64,000 bases of DNA from JAOUEA01 sp963797635 (lineage in GTDB: Bacteria; Actinomycetota; UBA4738; HRBIN12). Under the pieces are notes generated by a model, which saw nothing but the letters and a program-made list of their open reading frames with translations, had not been told where the DNA came from and made no database searches. The stretch lies in the NCBI GenBank assembly GCA_963797635.1, contig CAWCPZ010000003.1:124001-188000 (forward strand), read 5' to 3'. Numbering within the stretch: position 1 is the first letter of the stretch; every line of letters begins with the position of its first letter. Of this stretch, positions 1 through 8,629 are shown piece after piece. A program made the position numbers and the translations under genes.

Positions 1-315
1 CTCCTCGTCCTCGATCGGACGCGAAGCGTCGGCGATGTCGATCTCGCCCTTGCAGAAGAGTTCGAAGCCGTCGCCGGTCCCGGGACCGTCGACGCTGATC
101 TGCACGTCGGGGTTGTCGGCATTGAACTCCTCGGCGACCACGGAGGAGATCGGTTCGACCGTCGAGGAGCCGGAGATCGTGATCGAACCCGACAAGGCGT
201 CGGTCCCGCCCGTGTCGCCGGAACCGCCACCGTCGTCGCTGCCGCACGCCGCTGAGACGAGCGTGAGGGCGAGCAGGGCCACGAGCGCGCCCCCCAACCT
301 GCGGTGCTTCACCAT
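1..315 (-). CDS. pstS: Phosphate ABC transporter substrate-binding protein PstS (partial, N-terminal part)
   Basis: Only the first 105 codons are present; the gene runs off the left edge. The product starts with a basic n-region, a hydrophobic stretch and a lipobox (VSAAC), then a Gly/Ser/Asp-rich linker typical of a surface lipoprotein. The segment GSITISGSSTVEPIS is the PstS signature that forms the phosphate-binding pocket, followed by a second pocket-like segment DGPGTGDGFELFCKGEIDIA. It would bind inorganic phosphate outside the membrane and hand it to PstCAB, which lie outside the window. ATG at 315 is chosen because a purine-rich GGAGGAGGAA lies just upstream. It is divergent from a PhoR-like kinase, and the spacer carries Pho boxes, so phosphate-starvation control is likely. 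Confidence 0.9.
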   Translation of the reverse strand, partial: MVKHRRLGGALVALLALTLVSAACGSDDGGGSGDTGGTDALSGSITISGSSTVEPISSVVAEEFNADNPDVQISVDGPGTGDGFELFCKGEIDIADASRPIEDEE

Positions 316-362
316 CGGTTCCTCCTCCATCGGTGCGTTCGGGGCGGAGCCTAGGGAGCAGG

Positions 363-406
363 GGTGGACGCCTAGTGACCTCAAGATGAACGAGCGGTGA
401 ACGAGG
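363..406. promoter_or_regulatory. Pho box array (four tandem 11-bp units) upstream of pstS
   Basis: Four consecutive 11-bp units can be read: GGTGGACGCCT, AGTGACCTCAA, GATGAACGAGC and GGTGAACGAGG. The last two match each other best. The core GTGAAC/ATGAAC at 11-bp spacing is the complement of the GTTCAC direct-repeat unit known for actinobacterial PhoP. It lies 50-90 bp upstream of the pstS start, as expected for an activator site. A further isolated unit, GATGAACGCCC, is at 426-436. Assignment to PhoP is by family knowledge; the repeat itself is directly visible. Confidence 0.7.
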
Positions 407-495
407 ACGGGCATGGAGAACGCCGGATGAACGCCCAGGTCCAAGCCCACAGGGGCCGCGATCACCGTCCAGAACCGTCGATCGGCGGAACCTCT

Positions 496-535
496 GATGA
501 ACGACAGGTGAACACCGCCGTCGGCCTCCTACACT
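496..535 (+). promoter_or_regulatory. Pho box plus -10 element of the phoR-like gene
   Basis: Two adjacent 11-bp units, GATGAACGACA (496-506) and GGTGAACACCG (507-517), precede a -10-like TACACT at 530-535. The ATG of the kinase follows six bases after this -10, so the transcript would start at or next to the start codon (leaderless). The repeat covers the place of a -35 element, the usual position of an activating PhoP site. Confidence 0.6.
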
Positions 536-541
536 GCGGCC

Positions 542-1711
542 ATGGAGGGGACCGCCGTGATCGTCGTGATCGTGGGTGGGATCGCGGTCGCCGCGGCAGG
601 CTTCGTGATCGGTCGACGATCGCTGTCCATGAGCATGCGAAGCCTCCACGAGGAGGTGAAGCGTTCCTCCGACGCCCTCGTGCGGCGCGAGCGCTCCAGC
701 GAAGACGAGCGCCACGTGCAGGACCTGATCCTGGGAACGATGCAGGAAGGCGTGCTGCTCTTCGACGGTGGATGGCGAACGGCGTTCGCGAACGAAGCGC
801 TCGAGCGCCACCTCGCCGGGAGGCCGACCGCCGTCGCTCAGCTCTATCCTCCGGCCCTCCGCGAGATGGTCAAGGAGGTCAGCGAGCACCGTCGTGCGTC
901 GACGATCGAACTCGAACGCACCGAGCCCACGCGATGGTTGCGGGCAACCGCCGCCCCCGCCGGCAGCGACGGCTCGATCCTGTTGGTGGTCACCGACATC
1001 ACCGAGACCCGGCGCATCGAGGCCGTCCGCCGGGACTTCGTCGCCAACGCCTCCCACGAACTGAAGACCCCGGCAGCTTCGATCCAGGCCGTGGCCGAGA
1101 CCCTCGCGTCGGTGGCCGAACACGATCCCGCCGCCGTCTCACGGTTCGCCTCTCAGCTCGAGCGGGAAGCGATGCGACTCTCGAGGATCGTCGCCGATCT
1201 GCTCGACCTGTCGCGGCTCGAGTCCGGCAGCGACCTGGGCGACCCGATCCGGTTCGACCAGGTGGTCCACGACGAACTCGACCGCTTCGAGGAGGCCGCC
1301 CGCGAGGCCGGGTTGACGGTCGTGGCGACCGATGCGGGACCCGCGGTGGTCTCGGGTTCGATGCGCGACCTCTCGCTCTTGGTCCGCAACCTGATCGACA
1401 ACGCGATCCGATACACCCGGCCCGGCGGCACGATCACGGTGTCGCTGGAGAGCGGCAACGGCACGGTGCAGCTGGTCGTCGGCGACGACGGCATGGGCAT
1501 CCCTTCGCGCGACCTGCCTCGGGTGTTCGAGCGGTTCTACCGCGTCGATCGGGCTCGTTCGCGCGAGACCGGCGGCACGGGGCTCGGACTGGCGATCGTG
1601 AAGCACGTCGCCGAGAACCACGGCGGCACGGTCGACGTGGTGAGTGAACTGAACCGTGGATCGACGTTCACCGTGCGGCTCCCGGCCGCCCGTGCCACGG
1701 CCTCGCCCTGA
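542..1711 (+). CDS. phoR: PhoR-like sensor histidine kinase
   Basis: A 389-residue membrane sensor kinase. An N-terminal hydrophobic segment (about residues 4-24) is followed by a coiled linker, a PAS-like region (about 60-155), a HisKA dimerisation domain with the phospho-acceptor in SHELKTP (His172), and a HATPase domain with N box NLIDNAIRYT, G1 box GDDGMGIP, F box RFYRVD and G2 box GGTGLGLAIVKH. PhoR autophosphorylates and controls a PhoP/PhoB response regulator on phosphate limitation. The Pho boxes before it and the divergent pstS support that role, but no response regulator gene is adjacent, which is unusual for this pair. ATG 542 fits a leaderless start; GTG 557 with an upstream GGAGGGG is an alternative. 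The assignment as PhoR rests on context as well as domain order. Confidence 0.8.
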   Translation: MEGTAVIVVIVGGIAVAAAGFVIGRRSLSMSMRSLHEEVKRSSDALVRRERSSEDERHVQDLILGTMQEGVLLFDGGWRTAFANEALERHLAGRPTAVAQLYPPALREMVKEVSEHRRASTIELERTEPTRWLRATAAPAGSDGSILLVVTDITETRRIEAVRRDFVANASHELKTPAASIQAVAETLASVAEHDPAAVSRFASQLEREAMRLSRIVADLLDLSRLESGSDLGDPIRFDQVVHDELDRFEEAAREAGLTVVATDAGPAVVSGSMRDLSLLVRNLIDNAIRYTRPGGTITVSLESGNGTVQLVVGDDGMGIPSRDLPRVFERFYRVDRARSRETGGTGLGLAIVKHVAENHGGTVDVVSELNRGSTFTVRLPAARATASP

Positions 1712-1737
1712 GCGGACGACCCGTATGCTGCTCCGCG

Positions 1738-2406
1738 ATGACCACCCTGTTCCTGATCCGCCACGGGCTCACCGCGCAGACCGGCGCGAACCTGTACGGC
1801 CGCACCCGTGGGATCCCGCTCGACGAACGCGGCCGGCGCCAGGCGATCCACCTCGCCGAACGGTTCCGCACGGTCAAGCTCACCGCGATCTACTCGAGCC
1901 CGCTGGAACGCTGCGTGCAAACCGTCGAACCGTTGGCGGTGGCCCAGCGCCTGCCGATCCAGGAGCGCGACGGCCTGATGGAGATGGACGTCGGCGCGTG
2001 GACGGGGCGCACGCTGAAGAGCCTGCGCCGCACGAAACGGTGGGGCGAGATCCAGGGATCGCCCTCGACCTTCCGCTTCCCCGAGGGCGAGGGGTTCGCC
2101 GAAGCGCTCGAGCGGATCGAGGGCGAGATCCGGTCGATCGCCAAGCGGCACCCGCGAGGTCGCGTGGCGGTGGCCACCCACGGCGACATCGTTCGGATGC
2201 TCGTCGCGCACTTCACGGGCGCCCCGCTGGATGCCTTCCAGCGCACGGTCATCGACACCGCGGGCGTCTCCGTGGTCAGCCTGCACAAGGGCTCGCCGCA
2301 CGTGCATCTGGTGAACGACACCGGCGGCCTGGATCGGTTCGGGCCGGCCGGTACGCCACCGCCCTGGGAGGTCGTCGCCGACCCCAACGAGCCACCGGGA
2401 ACCTGA
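1738..2406 (+). CDS. Histidine phosphatase (MSMEG_4193-type putative phosphomutase)
   Basis: A 222-residue member of the histidine phosphatase (phosphoglycerate mutase-like) superfamily. The catalytic RHG motif is at the N terminus (LIRHGLT), with the second catalytic His in ATHGDIVRM and a conserved acidic residue in the EMDVG segment. Such enzymes transfer or hydrolyse phosphate through a phosphohistidine; the real substrate of this subfamily is not known. It is followed directly by a DUF3090 gene and an SCO1664-type gene, an order conserved in many actinobacteria, so the three probably act together. A -10-like TATGCT at 1724-1729 ends eight bases before the ATG, suggesting a leaderless transcript. 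Confidence 0.85.
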   Translation: MTTLFLIRHGLTAQTGANLYGRTRGIPLDERGRRQAIHLAERFRTVKLTAIYSSPLERCVQTVEPLAVAQRLPIQERDGLMEMDVGAWTGRTLKSLRRTKRWGEIQGSPSTFRFPEGEGFAEALERIEGEIRSIAKRHPRGRVAVATHGDIVRMLVAHFTGAPLDAFQRTVIDTAGVSVVSLHKGSPHVHLVNDTGGLDRFGPAGTPPPWEVVADPNEPPGT

Positions 2407-2419
2407 CAGACTCATCGCC

Positions 2420-2941
2420 ATGGAACTGGGTCCGGTCGACCGAATCACCGCCGACGCGATCGGCGAACCCGGTGATCGCGCGTTCTATCTCCAGGCCCGC
2501 GCCGGCGGCGAACTGGTCACCGTCGCCGTCGAGAAGGAACAGGTGCAGTTGCTGTCCGCCTCCATCCTCGAGCTGCTCGCCGACCTGGAACTCGAGACCG
2601 GCCAAGGGCCCGGTGAGGAGGCGATGGCGCTGGAGGAGCCGTTCGAACCGCGGTGGCGCGCGGGCAAACTCTCGATCGGGTTCGACCAGGAGCAGAACCT
2701 GTTCCAGTTGGAGATCGAGGAGTTCCAGCCCGATGTGGAGGACGACGACCCGCGGTCGCTCCTGCTCGATGACCCCGAGACCGTGCGATTGTTCGCCACC
2801 CGCGAGCAGATGTTCGCGCTGTCCCGCCACGGCGCCGAGGTCGCACAACGCGGCCGTCCCACGTGCCAGTACTGCGGCAACCCCATGGACCCCGAAGGGC
2901 ACGCATGTCCCGCGATGAACGGGCACTCGAAGCGGGACTGA
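2420..2941 (+). CDS. DUF3090 family protein
   Basis: A 173-residue cytoplasmic protein matching the DUF3090 pattern: an N-terminal segment with FYLQARAGGELVTVAVEK, an acidic middle region with FDQEQNLFQLEIEEF, and a C-terminal CQYCGNPMDPEGHACP zinc-ribbon-like Cys cluster. Function is unknown. It sits between the phosphomutase-like gene and the SCO1664-type gene, and the next gene starts inside its 3' end (37-bp overlap), so the three are probably translated together. A -10-like CAGACT (2407-2412) lies seven bases from the ATG. A role in metabolite repair or phosphate-ester handling would be only a guess from its neighbour. Confidence 0.85.
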   Translation: MELGPVDRITADAIGEPGDRAFYLQARAGGELVTVAVEKEQVQLLSASILELLADLELETGQGPGEEAMALEEPFEPRWRAGKLSIGFDQEQNLFQLEIEEFQPDVEDDDPRSLLLDDPETVRLFATREQMFALSRHGAEVAQRGRPTCQYCGNPMDPEGHACPAMNGHSKRD

Positions 2942-3655
2942 GCGACCCGGCGGTGCCTCCCGCGCTCGCGCGGGGCGAGCTCGAGATCCTGGGTCTGCTC
3001 CCCCGCTCGTCCAACTACACGTTCCTGGTGCGCGCCACCGGCGAGGACGGCGACCAGGCGCTCGGCGTCTACAAACCCCAACGGGGCGAGATGCCCCTGT
3101 GGGACTTCCCGGAGGGGACGCTGTGCCGCCGCGAGGTGGCGGCCTACGTGGTGGCTCGATGCGCTGGGGTGGCCGAACGTGCCGCCCACGATCCTGCGCG
3201 ACGGACCCGAAGGCCTGGGCTCCGTGCAGACGTTCGTCACCTTCGATCCCGAGGAGCACTACTTCACGTTGCAGGAACGGTTCGTCGAGGACTTCCGTGC
3301 GGTGGCCGCATTCGATCTCGTGGTCAACAACGCCGACCGCAAAGGGGGGCACTGCCTGCTCGGAGAGGACGGCCGGATCTGGCTCATCGACCACGGCGTC
3401 TGCTTCAGCGCAGAGCCGAAGCTGCGGACGGTGATCTGGGAGTACATGGACGAGCCGATCCCACCCTCGCTGCTGGCCGGCATCGAGCGACTCGGCATCG
3501 CGCTCGACGAGGGCGGGCCCGAACGCGACGAGCTCGGCGCCCTGTTGAACGAGGAGGAGCTGCTCGCGTTGCGACGCCGGATCGCCGAGATCGCGGGCTC
3601 CCCCGTGTTCCCCGGCCCGGGTGGCGATCGTCCCTTCCCCTGGCCACCGGTGTGA
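2905..3655 (+). CDS. SCO1664 family protein (one frameshift)
   Basis: About 250 residues once one extra base near 3160 is removed. The first part contains SNYTFLVRATG and YKPQRGEMPLWDFPEGTL; the second part, in the next frame, contains PPTILRDGPEGLGSVQTF, FDLVVNNADRKGGHCL and IWLIDHGVCF. The paired NNADRKGG and LIDHG motifs resemble the catalytic and metal-binding motifs of HipA/PI3K-like kinases, which SCO1664-type proteins are related to; kinase activity is inferred. It overlaps the DUF3090 gene, and its stop overlaps the GTG of ogt. Both halves are intact and conserved across the break, so a sequencing insertion is more likely than decay. Confidence 0.8.
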
Positions 3656-4164
3656 GCGAGCTCGAACTCCTGGTCGGCGAGGTCGCCACCCCGCTGGGGG
3701 CCCTCACGCTGGTGGCCTCACCCCGAGGGGTCGTGGCGACGGCGTTCGACGACGAGGACCCCGACGCGACGGTCGCGGGGATCGAGGCCAAGCTCGACGC
3801 GCGTGCCCGTTCGGCGCAGCGGCGCCTGTCGACCGTGCGGCGGGAGGTGGAGGACTACTTCGAGGGCCGGATCCGGACGTTCGCCACCGCTCCCGACCTG
3901 GCGCTCGCCCCTCAGGGCTTCGGCCGGCGCGTGCTCGAGGTCACCACGACGATCCCCTACGGCGAACTGTGGACCTACGGCGACGTCGCCGAGATGGCCG
4001 GGAGTCCTCGTGGCGGTCGCGCCGCCGGCACGGCCCTGAGTCGGTGCCCCATGGAGCTGTTCGTGCCGTGCCACCGAGTGGTCCACGCCGGCGGCACGCT
4101 GGGCGGCTACGGGCGCTTCACCGAACGCAAGCGATGGTTGCTCCGCCACGAGGGGGCCGTATGA
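3652..4164 (+). CDS. ogt: Methylated-DNA--protein-cysteine methyltransferase
   Basis: A 170-residue suicide repair protein that moves the methyl group of O6-methylguanine onto its own cysteine. The active-site motif PCHR is clear (FVPCHRVVH, acceptor Cys140), preceded by the Ada-type DNA-binding segment IPYGELWTYGDVAEMAGSPRG. Length is normal for a single-domain Ogt without the AdaA domains. The GTG start at 3652 overlaps the stop of the SCO1664-type gene (GTGA), and ATG 4161 of the next reading frame overlaps its own stop, so it is embedded in a tightly packed rightward cluster. Confidence 0.93.
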   Translation: MSELELLVGEVATPLGALTLVASPRGVVATAFDDEDPDATVAGIEAKLDARARSAQRRLSTVRREVEDYFEGRIRTFATAPDLALAPQGFGRRVLEVTTTIPYGELWTYGDVAEMAGSPRGGRAAGTALSRCPMELFVPCHRVVHAGGTLGGYGRFTERKRWLLRHEGAV

Positions 4165-4214
4165 GCGCTCCGGCGAGCCGGTCGTTCGTCCCATCGTGCG
4201 AGAGGATGAGGGCG

Positions 4215-5201
4215 ATGGCACGCATCCGACCCACCGCCGCGCTCGTCGTGTCGCTCGTCCTGATGGCTGCCGCCTGCACCGGCGGTGGGTCCGACGCGCC
4301 CACGACCGGTGCGCCGACCACGAGCGCGGCCTCCAACCTCGCCGCGGAGATCGTCCCCGACGACTTCTCCGTCAACCGCCCGGAGCGCGTGCAGGTGGGG
4401 ATCTTCTCGAGCACGCAGGACACCGGGGTCCAGGTGGTCACGTTCGGCGACATCTCCGTGGACTTCGCCTACCGGGGACCCGACGGATCCGCCGCGCCCC
4501 AGCCGGGGCCGTCCACCACCTTCTCCTACCTCCCGGCGCCGACGACCGCCGCCGACGGCCAAGGCCCCGCGCTGACGAACCCGAGCGATGCCCGCGGCGT
4601 GTATCAGGGCGAGGACATCCGATTCGACCAGGCGGGCGTGTGGACGGCCACGATCGACGCGGACATCGACACCGTTGGCCCGGTGACGCTGGAGTCGAAC
4701 TTCGCCGTGCAGGAGCAGCCCGCGTTGCCTGCCCCGGGGCAGAAGGCCCTGAAGACCGAGAACCTCACCGTGGACTCCAAAGGGGTGAAGCCGGTCTCGA
4801 TCGACTCGCGAGCCCAGGGCGGCGAGCCGATCCCCGATCCCGAACTCCACGAGTGGACGATCGCGGACGCGATCGCCCAGGGGCGCCCGGTGCTCGTCCT
4901 GTTCGCCACGCCGGTGTACTGCATGAGTCAGTTCTGTGGGCCGACGGTCGAGGCGTTGGAACAACTGGCCGCCGACTACCCCGACAAGGCCGTGTTCATC
5001 CACGTCGAGATCTGGCGCGACTACGACAAGAGCGTGATCAACCAGGGCGCGGCGGATTGGCTGTATCGCAACGGCAACCTCACCGAACCCTGGCTCTACC
5101 TGATCGATGACAAGGGCGTGATCGCCGACCGGTGGGGACCGCTGTTCGACACCGACGAGGTGGGACAGGTCCTGTCGCAACTGCCCGACATGAAGGGCTG
5201 A
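4215..5201 (+). CDS. Lipoprotein with C-terminal thioredoxin-like domain
   Basis: A 328-residue predicted lipoprotein: signal peptide with lipobox MAAAC, a Thr/Ser/Gly-rich linker, a middle beta-rich region (about residues 45-190) that I do not recognise, and a C-terminal thioredoxin-like fold starting at GRPVLVLFATPVYC. The cysteine pair is spaced CMSQFC (CX4C), not the CXXC of thioredoxins, which recalls SCO/peroxiredoxin-type proteins. It probably acts outside the membrane in redox work or assembly of a cysteine or copper protein; the substrate is unknown. ATG 4215 is preferred because GAGAGG lies nine bases upstream and the signal peptide then begins MARIRP; ATG 4206 and the coupled ATG 4161 are alternatives. 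Confidence 0.75.
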   Translation: MARIRPTAALVVSLVLMAAACTGGGSDAPTTGAPTTSAASNLAAEIVPDDFSVNRPERVQVGIFSSTQDTGVQVVTFGDISVDFAYRGPDGSAAPQPGPSTTFSYLPAPTTAADGQGPALTNPSDARGVYQGEDIRFDQAGVWTATIDADIDTVGPVTLESNFAVQEQPALPAPGQKALKTENLTVDSKGVKPVSIDSRAQGGEPIPDPELHEWTIADAIAQGRPVLVLFATPVYCMSQFCGPTVEALEQLAADYPDKAVFIHVEIWRDYDKSVINQGAADWLYRNGNLTEPWLYLIDDKGVIADRWGPLFDTDEVGQVLSQLPDMKG

Positions 5202-5204
5202 GCC

Positions 5205-6137
5205 GTGGACCCGCAAGCCGTTCCGCCGCCGCCACCGCCCACCGACGATCGGTGCTACCGCCACCCCGACCGCGTCACGGGCGTGCACTGCACACGCTGC
5301 GGCCGCCCGATCTGCACGGAGTGCATGGTGCCTGCCCCCGTGGGCCACCAATGCCCCACCTGCGTCGGCGAGGCCCGCAGGGAGTTCGCGGCCGGTCCGG
5401 GGCGTCGGATCGCCATCGCGAACGCGAAGCGGGTCTCGGTCACGAACGTGCTGGTGGCGATCATCGTCGCGGTCTTCGTGATCGAGGTGTTCCAGAGCGG
5501 CGTCGGCGGCTTGATCGACGGTCCCAACGCCCGCACGCTCATCGACCTCGGCGCGGAGAACCCCGTGCTCGTCGCCTCCGGCGAGACCTGGCGGATGTTC
5601 ACCGCGATGTTCCTGCACATCGGGTTGATCCACCTCGCGGTCAACGCCTACTCGCTGTACATCCTCGGCAACGTGCTGGAACGCGAGGTGGGCCGGGTGC
5701 GGTTCCTGGCCCTCTACCTCCTGTCCGGCCTGTTCGCCAGCGCGGCTTCCTACTACTTCAGCCCGCTGAACTCGGTGAGCGCCGGCGCCTCGGGCGCGAT
5801 CTTCGGCATCTTCGGGGCGGTGTTCGCGATCAACTACCGCCGACGCCACACCGCGCAGGGCGCGATGGCGATGCGCGCGATGGCGCAGATCATCGTGCTC
5901 AACGTGGTCATCAACGTGGTGCTCGCCAGCTACCTCGATTGGCGAGCTCACGTCGGCGGCGCGATCGCCGGGATGGTCATGGGGTTCGCCTTCGCCGCGC
6001 CGGGCCGGGAGTCGAGGCAGCGCTGGATCTCGATCGCGGGATGCGTCGCGGTCGCCCTGGTCATCGTCGCGACCGTGGTGGTGCGCACCGATCAGATCCG
6101 CACCGCGATGGGCGTGGTCCTGGACACCGTGTCCTGA
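5205..6137 (+). CDS. Rhomboid family intramembrane serine protease with N-terminal zinc ribbon
   Basis: A 310-residue membrane protein. The N terminus has a proline run, then a B-box-like zinc-binding region (CYRHPDR...CTRCGRPIC...CMV...CPTC). Six or more hydrophobic segments follow from about residue 79. The rhomboid dyad is visible: Ser196 in GASGAIFG and His249 in DWRAHVGG, with the HxxxN-type segment HLAVNAYSLY before it. It cleaves transmembrane segments of unknown substrates. GTG 5205 begins four bases after the preceding stop. It converges on the PQQ-type propeller gene with a six-base gap. Confidence 0.92.
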   Translation: MDPQAVPPPPPPTDDRCYRHPDRVTGVHCTRCGRPICTECMVPAPVGHQCPTCVGEARREFAAGPGRRIAIANAKRVSVTNVLVAIIVAVFVIEVFQSGVGGLIDGPNARTLIDLGAENPVLVASGETWRMFTAMFLHIGLIHLAVNAYSLYILGNVLEREVGRVRFLALYLLSGLFASAASYYFSPLNSVSAGASGAIFGIFGAVFAINYRRRHTAQGAMAMRAMAQIIVLNVVINVVLASYLDWRAHVGGAIAGMVMGFAFAAPGRESRQRWISIAGCVAVALVIVATVVVRTDQIRTAMGVVLDTVS

Positions 6138-6143
6138 GCCGCG

Positions 6144-7647
6144 CTACGCGGGATCGGCGATGCCGAACAGGTAGCCCTCCCGGGTGCCCAGGTAGAGCCA
6201 TCCGTGCCACACCGCCGGCGTGGACTCGATGCAGCCCTCGAGGTCCATCGTCCACAGCAGCGGGGGCTCGACACCGGGGTCGGCCATGTCCCACGCGTAG
6301 AGATCGCCGAGGCAATCCCCCAGGATCAACACGCCGTCCACGACCACCGGCGAGGCGATCGACGGGGCGCCCACCGAGAGCTCGTGCGTGATCTCGCCCG
6401 ACATGCGATCAACCAGGAGCACCCGTCCGGCCGCGGTCGAGAACACGACGGTCGGACCGTAGAGGGCCGGCGTCGACCAACTCCCACCCGCCCCCTCGAA
6501 GCCGATCTCGCGCGCGTCGATGCTCCAGACCAGCGGATCGTCCGGCTGCTTCGGATCGAGCTTCATGAGCTGACCGATCTCCTGGGAGCGCTCGTTGAAC
6601 CGCTGGTACTCGGCCGCCACGTAGAGGAACCCCTTCGAGTCCAGCACGATCGAGGCATCCACGTCGTCGCCCACCCAGAACCGGAACACCTGGCTGTAGG
6701 AGGTGCCGCCCGCGAGCAGGTCGGAGATGTCCCAGCCCTGCACCAGCCCGCCCGAGTTCGCGAAGTACACGACCCCCTTGCGGAAGGCGACCGAGTTCTC
6801 GATCGAGACCTCCCGGTCGCCCAGGTTGCCGAGCAGCTCGTCGTCGAACCCCGCGATCGTGGCGACGATCTCCGGGTCGACCGTCACCAGCCCCTGTTCG
6901 TCGTAGCCGCGGTTCAGGTGGACCACATACAGCCATCCGTTCTCGCCGCCTTCGAGCAGGTAGTCGCCGACGATGAGCGCGGCGCCGTCCCAGTCGTTGT
7001 TGCGGAGCGGCAGCGGCACGGTGGTGTCGGCGTCGATGTCCCACAGCAACGTCGGCTCGGGGCGGTCCATCGCGATCACCCGGAAGTGACCGTCCCGCGA
7101 CCCCGCGTAGTACAGCGGGAACCCGTCCGGGTCGGAGCTGGCCGAGCCCTTCGCCAGGTCGCGGGTCACGTACGGCGTCCCGATCGGGTCTCCGGTCAGG
7201 CCGTCCACGAAGTGGTAGTTCGCGTCGTAGGCGCCCTCGCGAACCTCGATCGCGCCGTCCGGCTGCTGGATCACGTTCGGCTGACCCGTCCAGCCGGTGC
7301 CGCACCATTCGCTCTGATCCACGCCGACGATCGAGTCCGAGCACAGCTTCTCGTCGGCGGGGCTCCGCCACCGGATCACCGGGTGCAAGCGGCACCGGGC
7401 CCTCCCCGTAGTAGGAACGCGACGCGTTGCCCCGGAACGTCGTGAGCCCTTCGATCGCGGTGTTGATGGGCGGCGGCGTCTTGATCGCGGCGGCGGCGCC
7501 CTGGGAGGCTTCGCTGCGCTCTCCTTCATCGCCGGCGCGCCAGATCGTGGCGCCCACGATGCCCACGACGAGTGCGGCCGCGACGGCGAGCACCACGGCG
7601 ACGCTGGGCTGGGCGGGTTGACCCGGCGACTCGAACCGGTCGGCCAT
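6144..7647 (-). CDS. Membrane-anchored PQQ-like beta-propeller protein (one frameshift)
   Basis: About 500 residues after removing one extra base near 7380. The N terminus has a single transmembrane anchor (about residues 17-38), then an extracytoplasmic beta-propeller with repeated W-D-I/L-D blades such as LLWDIDADT, VQGWDIS, LVWSIDA, LYAWDMAD and LLWTMDLEG. This fold often binds sugars, quinones or partner proteins; no PQQ-dehydrogenase catalytic residues were recognised, so an enzymatic role is doubtful. Its ATG starts three bases after the stop of pheA, on the same strand, so the two are probably cotranscribed, although a functional link is not evident. Confidence 0.75.
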
Positions 7648-7649
7648 GG

Positions 7650-8471
7650 TCAGACCGGGTCGCCGGCCGATCGGTAGGACCCCAGGACCCGGAGCAGGGA
7701 GGTGTGCTGGGCCACCTCCTTGAGCGCCGCCTCGACGTCGGGGTCGTCGGCCGCCGCCATCAGATCCACGTAGAAGACGTACTCGAACGCCTTGCCTCGG
7801 CGGGGCCGGGACTCCAGCTTGTGGAGGTTGATGCCACGCTCGGCGAACGGCTGGAGCGAGGCCAGCAGCGACCCAGGATTGTCGAGCACCGCCATCACCA
7901 ACGAGGTCTTGTCGGCCCGTCCGAGGTCGACCTGCTCGATCCCGATCGCGGCGAACTTGGTGAAGTTCTCCTTCTCGGTCTGGATGCGCTCGGCGAGGAC
8001 GGCCAGGCCGAGGTTCACCCCGGCCTCGACGCTCGCGATGGCCGCATCCTCACGGCTCCCGCTCTCGGCGATCATGCGGGCGGCGCCGGCGGTGTCGTGC
8101 ACCGGCACCGGTTCGATGCGCATCGACGACAGGAACTCCTCGCACTGCGCCAGCGCCTGCCAGTGGGAACGCGCGCGCTTGATCTCCTCCAGGCGAGCGC
8201 CGGGCACCCCGAGCAGCGCGTGATCCACCCGCACCAGGGCCTCGCCCACGATGCGGAGCATGCTGGTGTGCTGGAGCAGGTCATAGGTCTCGTTCACCGA
8301 CCCGGCCTGGGAGTTCTCCAGCGGCACGACCCCGAATCCGGCCTCGCGACTGGTGACCCTGGAGAACACCAGCCGCACGGTCTCGCACGGCAGAGGATCG
8401 GCGTCGGGGAAGAGCGAACGCAGGGCCCGCTCCGAATAGGCGCCCGGTTCGCCTTGGTAGGCGACCTTCAT
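7650..8471 (-). CDS. pheA: Prephenate dehydratase
   Basis: A 273-residue monofunctional enzyme converting prephenate to phenylpyruvate in phenylalanine synthesis. The catalytic domain begins YQGEPGAYSERAL and has VPLENSQAGSVNETYDLL; the usual TRF catalytic motif reads TKF here (ENFTKFAAIG). A C-terminal ACT domain (LVMAVLDNPGSL, INLHKLESRP) would give feedback control by phenylalanine. ATG 8471 is chosen because a -10-like TAGGCT lies eight bases upstream, implying a leaderless message; longer in-frame starts lack support. It is followed by the propeller gene three bases downstream. Confidence 0.92.
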   Translation of the reverse strand: MKVAYQGEPGAYSERALRSLFPDADPLPCETVRLVFSRVTSREAGFGVVPLENSQAGSVNETYDLLQHTSMLRIVGEALVRVDHALLGVPGARLEEIKRARSHWQALAQCEEFLSSMRIEPVPVHDTAGAARMIAESGSREDAAIASVEAGVNLGLAVLAERIQTEKENFTKFAAIGIEQVDLGRADKTSLVMAVLDNPGSLLASLQPFAERGINLHKLESRPRRGKAFEYVFYVDLMAAADDPDVEAALKEVAQHTSLLRVLGSYRSAGDPV

Positions 8472-8629
8472 GGGGGCAGAGCCTAACAGCGGCTCATGGC
8501 GCGATCGTGCGTGCCCCGGCGCCGGCCTAGGCTGTTCGGTCTCGGTCATCCGGCCCCAGGACCGATGCGCCGGGCAGCCAGACCTCGTAGCCTGATGGAG
8601 GGACACCCCGCGTCCCGAGAACGGACATC

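Noticed and set aside
35..400. Rightward frame of 121 codons at the left edge
   Set aside because: It is antisense to pstS, whose lipobox and phosphate-binding segment are clear.
4107..5951. Very long open frame on the minus strand (about 614 codons)
   Set aside because: It is antisense to ogt, the thioredoxin-like lipoprotein and the rhomboid gene, all of which have clear motifs. Its translation is Arg/His/Val/Asp-rich with no domain, typical of the complement of GC-rich genes.
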